49,862 nt of DNA from Paenibacillus sp. N3.4. Lineage in GTDB: Bacteria; Bacillota; Bacilli; Paenibacillales; NBRC-103111. This document shows positions 44,405 through 49,862 of the stretch, in pieces. The notes under the pieces were generated by a model. It was given only the letters and a program-made list of their open reading frames with translations. It was not told the origin of the DNA and ran no database searches. The stretch is taken from contig NZ_VRTT01000056.1 in the NCBI RefSeq assembly GCF_008017805.1, positions 1 to 49,862 of the forward strand, read 5' to 3'. Made by a program: the position numbers and the translations under genes. Within the stretch, counting starts at the first letter, position 1, and every line of letters starts with the position of its first letter.

Positions 44405-45156
44405 ATGAAAAAAATCATCAACTGGAAGCTATTTTTCCTGCTTATTGTTGTGTGCGCCGTGACAGGCGTAATGGTTCTACCGTTTACGTACGCGCTTGCT
44501 CCGCTGCCAGATAACGCGCCTATGCAGATCATCATACCAGCGCAGATTGCGCAAACACTGGTGTTAAGTGCGTTGGCGAGCTTTTTCGGATTGAGTTTGG
44601 CGCACCGATTCTGGAGGAAATTACAGGCGGTGAAAAGCGAAAGGGTTATTTGAAGTCTATACTCGGTTCATCCGTCCTTTGGGGTATTTTGGGCGGTGTG
44701 CTTGTCGTTTTACTGTGCATCCCGTTCTGGAATATGTCCGTTGAACTGATGAAGGCGGAAATGGCGGTGCCGATTTGGAAATCCGCACTTGCGATTTTCT
44801 ACGGCGGCACAGCGGAAGAAATATTGTTCCGGTTGTTTTTGATGACGCTTTTGGTTTGGATTACTTCCAAAATCAAAAAGGCGAAAGATGGAGGTCCAAC
44901 TAAAATCGGAGTGTGGCTGGCCATAATTATAACAGGCGTGATTTTTGGCCTCGGTCATCTGGGAATCACGAGCGCGCTGACCGCGATCACCGGCGACGTA
45001 ATCCTCCGGGCGGTATTGCTAAACGGCTCTCTCAGCATTATTTATGGCTGGCTCTACTGGAAAAAGGGGCTGGAGTCGGCTATGATCGCCCACTTTTCTA
45101 CCGACATTGTGTTGCATATACTCATTCCGCATGTAATAGCGCCATTATTTATCTAA
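44405..45156 (+). pseudogene. CPBP-family intramembrane metalloprotease (frameshifted)
   Basis: The first frame covers 44405-44653, and the second, open from about 44607, runs to 45156. Restoring one base near 44605-44608 (CACCG to CACCGG gives H-R-I-L-E-E) joins them into about 250 residues. CPBP motifs are intact in the second part: EEILFR (Glu-Glu-x3-Arg), FGLGH (Phe-x3-His) and HFSTD. These proteases (CAAX protease/bacteriocin-processing family) often serve in peptide-toxin immunity. The ATG follows AGGAGGG. Confidence 0.8.
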
Positions 45157-45171
45157 TCGGAGGTTATGGAC

Positions 45172-46097
45172 ATGAACGAAAAAATAATCATTGGCAGGGG
45201 AACGAAATACCCTTTGAATGGGATATTGTCGTTGCCGGATAATTGTTCTTCAAAGGTTTCGGCTGTGGTACTGGTGCATGGCTCAGGCCCTGCAGATATG
45301 GATGAAAGTATCGGCGCTAATAAGCCATTCCGCGATATTGCAGAAGCACTGTCTGCCAAAGGAATCGCTGTGCTTCGCTATGACAAGCGCACAAAGATTT
45401 ACGGGAAGCAGATGCTGAAAGAAAGCCCCGGCGATGTGACTGTAGAAAGCGAAACAATAGAGGACGCCCTCCTTGCCGTCAAACTGCTTAAAAATGACGG
45501 CAGAATTGACCCCGACAAGGTGTATATTTTAGGTCACAGCCTCGGCGGTATGCTCGCGCGCGTATTGACGCGGAGGGCGGCGAATTCGCGGGTATAATCA
45601 TATGTGCAGGCTCGCCGCGTATTTTGAGCGATATTTTGCTGAGCCAAAATGATGATATGCTCAGTCAATTGCCTAAATTCCTACAGAAAATAGCGAATAG
45701 GCAAATCGCGGGGCTCAAAGCCAAATTCGGAGCCATCTCCGGTATGAGTGAGGAAGAAGCAAAACAGACAAAGATTTTTGGTAAAACCTACGCATGGTAT
45801 TTCAAGGAGATGGCCGAACATCCCGTTACCAATTATCTGAGCAGAAAAGAAAAACCCGTGCTGGTATTGCAGGGAGACAAAGATTTTCAGGTCTCTACGG
45901 AAAAGGATTTCGCACTCTATCAGCAAATCTGCATCGGTAAGCCCAATGTCCGTTTCAAGCTCTACCCCGGATTGAACCACCTGTTTATGAAGTCGGTTTA
46001 TGGCAGGGTCAAGGACTTCAAAAAAGAGTACAAAATCCCACAAAAGGTGTCTGCAGAAGTTTTGGAGGATATTGCGGAGTGGATATTGACCAAATAA
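45172..46097 (+). pseudogene. Alpha/beta hydrolase (frameshifted)
   Basis: The first frame runs 45172-45597 and the second ends at 46097. Loss of one base near 45557 (GCGCGCGT for a likely GCGCCGCGT, A-P-R) explains the break. Repaired, about 308 residues of a cytosolic serine hydrolase: oxyanion LVHGSGPADMD, nucleophile elbow GHSLGG, Asp in LQGDKDFQV and His in GLNHLF. The segment RYDKRTKIYGKQM is typical of the YqkD/ESTHER-type esterases. It is in an operon with the XRE regulator and CPBP protease. The start at 45172 is better placed relative to CGGAGG than the ATG at 45166. Confidence 0.8.
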
Positions 46098-46344
46098 TAA
46101 ATAGATACCCGTTTATCTCATCGTCTGTCGGTTCCGGTCGATGAACGACGAGGCTTTTACTTCTCGCGCGCATACGTAATCATGGATCACCTTACGGGCG
46201 GGCTGTTTTTGTCTGCCGTAGAGAGGGGAGTACATCGTAAAATTTGCACACCCTATTGAGTACCGAAAGAGTTCATCAAATTTTAATCTATCTAAGGTAT
46301 ACTTAGGTAGAATTAATAATCGATTATAGCAAGGGGAACATCAT
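46098..46344. other. Intergenic region of 247 bp
   Basis: I see no gene here. It contains a possible small inverted repeat CTAAG-GTATA-CTTAG at about 46295-46309 before the TVP38 gene and a TAGAAT that may be its -10 element. Nothing else stands out. Confidence 0.4.
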
Positions 46345-47013
46345 TTGGATATTACAAAGAAAGCTCGTAACCGACCGATGAAAGGGATGGTCATTTTACT
46401 AGCAGCTGCTCTAATTATTGGTTATTATATCTATCTGCTTCATACAGGACAAGCCCAAGAACTGCTGAAATCGATTCAAAACCTTGGGTTTCTGGGGATT
46501 ATTGTTGGCATCTTGGTCCAAACCTTTGCCAATATCGTACCTGTGCCCGGGGAATTCATTTCTGTCATCCTGATGGAAATCTATGGACCTATCTGGGGCG
46601 GGATATATACTTGGATAGGTGGTTTGGCTGGTGCAATAGGGGCCTTGTATCTTACGAAATGGTTTGCAAAACCATTTTTCGGAAAGTTAGCACAACCTTT
46701 CCTTGTGAAAGTGGAGTCATTTATTCAAAAGCACCAGACAATTGGCCTTTTATTCATCCGTTTGGTACCGCTTGTCCCTTACCATTTTGTGAATTATGCG
46801 ATTGGATTTTTGAATGTGAGCATCTGGAGGTTCATTTGGACCACAGGTATTGGCATTCTCCCTTTTACCATAGCCATGAGCGGCATCTATGCGGGAGTCC
46901 GACAGGGGTCACTTATATGGGGAGTAGTTGGTGGAGGCTTGTTTGTACTGTTATTGATTTTGGGTTTGATATTAAGAAAACGGCATGCACTCCGAACTAT
47001 CACCATGCAATGA
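46345..47013 (+). CDS. TVP38/TMEM64-family membrane protein
   Basis: 222 residues, distantly related to DedA. Family segments are IVPVPGEFISVILMEIYGPIWG, GAIGALYLTKWFAKPFFGKL and FIRLVPLVPYHFVNYAIG. There are five or six membrane helices and a basic C-terminal tail. Bacterial members are thought to move lipids across the membrane. A TTG start at 46345 follows AAGGGGAA. It is probably monocistronic. Confidence 0.85.
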   Translation: MDITKKARNRPMKGMVILLAAALIIGYYIYLLHTGQAQELLKSIQNLGFLGIIVGILVQTFANIVPVPGEFISVILMEIYGPIWGGIYTWIGGLAGAIGALYLTKWFAKPFFGKLAQPFLVKVESFIQKHQTIGLLFIRLVPLVPYHFVNYAIGFLNVSIWRFIWTTGIGILPFTIAMSGIYAGVRQGSLIWGVVGGGLFVLLLILGLILRKRHALRTITMQ

Positions 47014-47051
47014 TGGCAGTACCCATACCCATTCGTTTCCTGCATACTTAT

Positions 47052-47097
47052 CCTCCTATAACAACCATACTAACCACAACATGAAAGTTGTAGGAGG
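47052..47097 (+). promoter_or_regulatory. Possible hairpin masking a Shine-Dalgarno
   Basis: CCTCCTATAACAAC (47052-47065) can pair with GTTGTAGGAGG (47087-47097), with three bases bulged. The right arm contains the ribosome-binding site AGGAGG of the gene at 47106. A competing small hairpin CAAC/GTTG would free it. Confidence 0.35.
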
Positions 47098-47105
47098 AAA
47101 CCAAT

Positions 47106-47723
47106 GTGGAGCGCATATTATTAAAACTTTTATTTATGTCCAGTCTCGCTGCCGCACCTTTAATATTTAAACGTAAACATATATTTATCTTGTTAACGAC
47201 ATTTTTTGCTAAGGCTGTATTATCGACGGCGATCGATTCCTACTTTGTTAAAAGCAAAAAAATCTCCTATCCAGTGAGGCCTTTTGCGAAAGTTTTTGAC
47301 ACGAATATCTTATATGATCTACTGTTTTATCCGCTTCTCAGTGTGATCTGGATAAGATGGACTTATAATGCCAAACCACGTCATATTTTGTCGCGAAGCT
47401 TATGCTTCAGTGTCCCAATGTCTATTGCTCAATGGGTAATGGAAAAGAAAACGAATTTATTTAATTGGAAAGAATGGTCTATCTGGCATACGTTTGCGTG
47501 GATTAATGTAACCTTGTTTACAATTAGAGGATTTGTTGGTCTAGTCCGCAGATATGTGGAGAATACGGTTCCTCTTACTTCTAAGAAGAGCGGTACAGGA
47601 GTGCTGTCCACCATGAAACGGGTGATCCCGTTCGATCATTTGTTTTCATATCAGAAAGTAAGTCAACATGGAGAGCAGATACACGAGCTGCGTGTTGATC
47701 ACTATGAACAACAAATCCAATAA
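47106..47723 (+). CDS. CBO0543-family membrane protein
   Basis: A 205-residue multi-helix membrane protein of the CBO0543 family, common in spore-forming Firmicutes. Recognisable segments are FAKAVLSTAIDSYFV, PFAKVFDTNILYDLLFYPLLSV and LFNWKEWSIWHTFAW. The function is unknown. A GTG start at 47106 follows TAGGAGG with good spacing. The C-terminus overlaps the start of the next gene. Confidence 0.75.
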   Translation: MERILLKLLFMSSLAAAPLIFKRKHIFILLTTFFAKAVLSTAIDSYFVKSKKISYPVRPFAKVFDTNILYDLLFYPLLSVIWIRWTYNAKPRHILSRSLCFSVPMSIAQWVMEKKTNLFNWKEWSIWHTFAWINVTLFTIRGFVGLVRRYVENTVPLTSKKSGTGVLSTMKRVIPFDHLFSYQKVSQHGEQIHELRVDHYEQQIQ

Positions 47724-48168
47724 AATCGAAAAATTATTGTGGAGCATTGCTCTTCCGGGCTTTGGGCAATTTTTAAATCGAAAATATATAAAGGCTATCA
47801 CCTTAATTATCTTAGAATTTATAATTAATACGAATAGCCATTTAAATATGATTATCATTTATAGCTTCTTAGGGGATATCACGGCAGCAATAGACACTAC
47901 GGATTACCATTGGCTGATGTTCTATCCTTGCTTGTATATGTTCGGAATGTGGGATGCCTACAAAGATGGGGGAGAGACCGCGGCATATGCGTATCTTCCT
48001 TACGCTTTGGGTGCTTTCCTTGGTACAGTCGGACTTATTTATTCAACTGACCTCAAATTGTTTGGTGTGTTATGGGGTCCAGTGTGGTTGGCCATGTTAT
48101 TTGCCTTTATAGGCATAGGAATAGGTATTTTACTATTTCTCATGCTGAATAATCGTAGGAAGCAATGA
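47704..48168 (+). CDS. Hypothetical membrane protein (TM2/DUF-like)
   Basis: About 154 residues with four hydrophobic helices. The SIALPGFGQFLNRKYIKA segment (Pro-Gly-x-Gly-Gln-x-x-N) is typical of small TM2-like membrane proteins. The ATG at 47704 overlaps the preceding gene by 20 bp and has no strong ribosome-binding site. An alternative ATG at 47668 is equally weak, so the start is uncertain. The function is unknown. Confidence 0.65.
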   Translation: MNNKSNKIEKLLWSIALPGFGQFLNRKYIKAITLIILEFIINTNSHLNMIIIYSFLGDITAAIDTTDYHWLMFYPCLYMFGMWDAYKDGGETAAYAYLPYALGAFLGTVGLIYSTDLKLFGVLWGPVWLAMLFAFIGIGIGILLFLMLNNRRKQ

Positions 48169-48254
48169 AGCAAGCAAAAATAGATAGCTATGTGTATGAC
48201 TTTCGGATAACATGAAATAAGCTAGATGATTATTTCAAATCACGGGGGTCTACA

Positions 48255-49586
48255 ATGGCAAAAAAGGGTTTATCTATAGGTAAAAAAGCAGTTCCTTTTA
48301 AATTAAATTCTACACAAGGAATTCGGACATTGGACGAGTATATCGGTAAGCCCTTAGTCATTATTTTTCTGCGAGGAACCTGGTGCCACAATTGCCGGAA
48401 ACAGATACCCGAATTAAATCAATTTCATGAGAAATTTCTGCAAAAAGGTGTTAATCTGATTGCAATAGCCGGACAAAATCTAGAGAACATTCAAAATTAC
48501 GTCCATGCAAATGGCATCACGTTTCCTATTTTATCCGACGAAACCAGAGAAGTTATCAAAAGCTACGAAATATTTTCTCCCATTAAATGGGACTCATTTC
48601 GGATTGCCATTCCTAGTACATATATCATCGATGAGAAACAGACGATTCGTTATTCCTACATCGGTGAAAACCAAGGTGATCGACCGTCTGCGAAGCAAAT
48701 TTTGGAAGTGATCGATTCACTTTCCGTAGTTCCGGATTCATCGAATCTATTTGAAGAAGAATTGCCTGTTTTTTTGAGTAATATGAAGTCTACATTGGAT
48801 CATGTTAGTCAGTCAGCTTCATTTGTAACGCGAAGTGTTGAAAACAATTTAAATCATATCGACGATATCAAAAAAGACTCGCAGGCTAATTTCGAAGTAT
48901 TAAATGAATTCGTTAGCGCTTACCATACGAAATACGAGGAGCTTAACCAATATAGTGATAAGCTTAATCATAGCTCACTTGAAATGAATGAGATTCAGCA
49001 GATGAACGATATGCTTAGCGATAACATTCGAATGACCCGTGAACGCATGACAGAATTAGTCGCGATGACGAATGAGGTCAATGAAATGAGTGGTGTGATT
49101 GCAAGGATATCCAATCAAACTAAAATACTGGCTTTGAATGCTTCCATTGAAGCTGCACGAGCAGGGGAACATGGAAAAGGTTTTGCTGTTGTTGCCAAGG
49201 AAGTCACTCTTTTAGCAAACGGAACAGAAGAATCTGCCAGAAATATTACAGCCCAGCTGGCCGCGATAGAAGAGAAAATTAGTGAAAGTTTCGCCTCTTT
49301 TACTTCTTTTGAACAAACAATGACTACTGTAAGAGAAAAGATTTCGGCTAATTCTACGGATGTTCTTGACATATCTAGTGGCGTTAGACGAATTGCAGAC
49401 GACTCTCAGCTTCTTGGAAATGAACTGGACCAAATCAAAGAAAGTCAGCAAAAAGCTCAAAACAGTCTTAATGAGATACAAGAAGTTGAGACAACGATAA
49501 ATAAAGAAGTCAACGAAATCTTTCAAGATATGCAGTTTAATGTCCAACAGTTGAATGTGATAGATGAACGAAGTAAGAGAAAATAA
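48255..49586 (+). CDS. Redoxin - methyl-accepting chemotaxis fusion (soluble chemoreceptor)
   Basis: 443 residues with no membrane helix. Residues about 8-165 form an AhpC/TSA-type redoxin (thioredoxin fold): PFKLNSTQG, then FLRGTWCHNCRKQ with C44 and C47 (C-x2-C), and the FPILSDE and PSTYIIDE strands. A helical linker (about 175-260) leads to an MCP signalling domain (about 265-440). Its hairpin tip is close to consensus, QTKILALNASIEAARAGE then GKGFAVVAKEV, the site that binds CheA and CheW. It lacks a HAMP domain. The likely role is sensing oxidant or thiol state in the cytosol and steering motility; that is inference. No che gene lies in the window. The ATG follows GGGGGT, and a terminator lies at 49600. 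Confidence 0.9.
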   Translation: MAKKGLSIGKKAVPFKLNSTQGIRTLDEYIGKPLVIIFLRGTWCHNCRKQIPELNQFHEKFLQKGVNLIAIAGQNLENIQNYVHANGITFPILSDETREVIKSYEIFSPIKWDSFRIAIPSTYIIDEKQTIRYSYIGENQGDRPSAKQILEVIDSLSVVPDSSNLFEEELPVFLSNMKSTLDHVSQSASFVTRSVENNLNHIDDIKKDSQANFEVLNEFVSAYHTKYEELNQYSDKLNHSSLEMNEIQQMNDMLSDNIRMTRERMTELVAMTNEVNEMSGVIARISNQTKILALNASIEAARAGEHGKGFAVVAKEVTLLANGTEESARNITAQLAAIEEKISESFASFTSFEQTMTTVREKISANSTDVLDISSGVRRIADDSQLLGNELDQIKESQQKAQNSLNEIQEVETTINKEVNEIFQDMQFNVQQLNVIDERSKRK

Positions 49587-49599
49587 CCAATGTCGTCAT

Positions 49600-49630
49600 A
49601 GTCACTCTCTGAAGAGGGTGGCTTTATTTA
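49600..49630 (+). terminator. Terminator after the redoxin-MCP gene
   Basis: A 10-bp stem AGTCACTCTC (49600-49609) with GAGGGTGGCT (49614-49623), wobble pairs included, loop TGAA, then TTATTTAT. Confidence 0.78.
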
Positions 49631-49723
49631 TGCGTGGATAGGTTGTAAATGGAGAAAGGAAGGTAAACATCAGATGGATGATTCATTATTAGAAGCTAAA
49701 CAGCTGTTTATCACTTCTTATGG
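49625..49723 (+). repeat. 99-bp exact direct repeat, copy 1
   Basis: Identical over 99 bases to 49764-49862, with a period of 139 bp. The base before each copy differs, so 99 is the exact length. Confidence 0.9.
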
Positions 49724-49787
49724 CAATATGATTCAGATGCATCGGGAAGGTCGACTTGACGTGTATTTATGCGTGGATAGGTTGTAA
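49674..49787 (+). CDS. Short ORF created or cut by the direct repeat
   Basis: A 37-codon frame from ATG 49674 (after GGAAGG) reads MDDSLLEAKQLFITSYG, NMIQMHREGRLDVY, then LCVDRL and a stop. The last residues come from the re-entry into the repeat, so this is probably not the native end. The N-terminal part looks like a genuine small Paenibacillus protein; the family is not recognised. Confidence 0.4.
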   Translation: MDDSLLEAKQLFITSYGNMIQMHREGRLDVYLCVDRL

Positions 49788-49862
49788 ATGGAGAAAGGAA
49801 GGTAAACATCAGATGGATGATTCATTATTAGAAGCTAAACAGCTGTTTATCACTTCTTATGG
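49764..49862 (+). repeat. 99-bp exact direct repeat, copy 2, ends at the window edge
   Basis: Identical to 49625-49723 and stops exactly at the last base of the window. Confidence 0.9.
49813..49862 (+). CDS. Partial ORF, second copy, truncated by the window end
   Basis: ATG at 49813 in the second repeat copy begins the same MDDSLLEAKQLFITSYG peptide and runs off the edge. One of the two copies is presumably the true gene start. Confidence 0.35.
   Translation, partial: MDDSLLEAKQLFITSY

Noticed and set aside
48169..48254. Sigma-D (motility) promoter before the redoxin-MCP gene
   Set aside because: TTCGGATAA only loosely resembles the -10 (GCCGATAA) and no TAAA lies at the right distance.
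1..49862. tRNA, rRNA, CRISPR arrays and prophage genes
   Set aside because: No spacer-repeat arrays, cloverleaf-like units, rRNA sequence or phage structural genes were noticed; a covariance-model scan would be needed to be certain for small RNAs.

Overview
The window looks like one contig from a spore-forming, low-to-mid-GC Firmicute, most likely Paenibacillus or a close relative. The reasons are strong AGGAGG ribosome-binding sites, frequent TTG/GTG starts, intrinsic terminators after most units, sporulation-linked genes (YtaF, two YheC/YheD ATP-grasp proteins) and a large secreted GH95 enzyme with FIVAR, cohesin and dockerin modules. I saw no rRNA, tRNA, CRISPR array, insertion sequence or phage gene. 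Both ends of the window lie in repeats: a 112-bp tandem array at the left, and a 99-bp exact direct repeat that ends on the last base at the right. They look like assembly break points.

Left part (1-11.6 kb): the 3' end of an SMR efflux gene cut by the tandem repeat; a lipoprotein polysaccharide deacetylase; Mn-dependent pyrophosphatase PpaC; fused methionine sulfoxide reductase MsrAB; a small membrane protein; an NmrA-like NAD(P)-binding protein behind two 19-bp operator-like palindromes; a CDF metal exporter with a terminator-like hairpin in its leader; a Crh/HPr-like protein without the phosphorylatable His; a Gfo/Idh/MocA oxidoreductase; a YitT-family membrane protein; a DUF2334/FG-GAP protein broken by a frameshift; and RpiA.

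Middle part (11.6-29.1 kb): a gene-poor stretch with an orphan Shine-Dalgarno and a UGA-interrupted reading frame; the 4.9-kb GH95 alpha-fucosidase-type gene (one frameshift); YtaF; a YheC/YheD operon; a dienelactone hydrolase; YneQ; two PLP fold-I aminotransferases (one a MocR regulator); three hypothetical genes; a second copy of the small membrane protein; an uroporphyrinogen-III-synthase-like protein; a BenE-type permease (frameshifted); and a glutamate-synthase-like FMN/Fe-S protein.

Right part (29.2-49.9 kb): mostly envelope biology. It holds two OmpR-type two-component systems (the second behind a Bcr-type ABC transporter), BcrC-like undecaprenyl-diphosphatase with a WalR-type direct repeat upstream, an acid phosphatase lipoprotein, a UgtP-like glycolipid synthase, DedA and TVP38 membrane proteins, a second PAP2 phosphatase, a second YheC/YheD protein, and two paralogous NlpC/P60 hydrolases with conserved upstream blocks. 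A compositionally distinct XRE regulator / CPBP protease / alpha-beta hydrolase module follows. The last complete gene is the most striking: a soluble protein joining a CxxC redoxin domain to a chemoreceptor (MCP) signalling domain, a candidate cytosolic redox chemoreceptor.

Seven genes are interrupted by a frameshift, and all seven are explained by loss of a single base, mostly in short homopolymers. This points to consensus errors rather than seven independent decayed genes.
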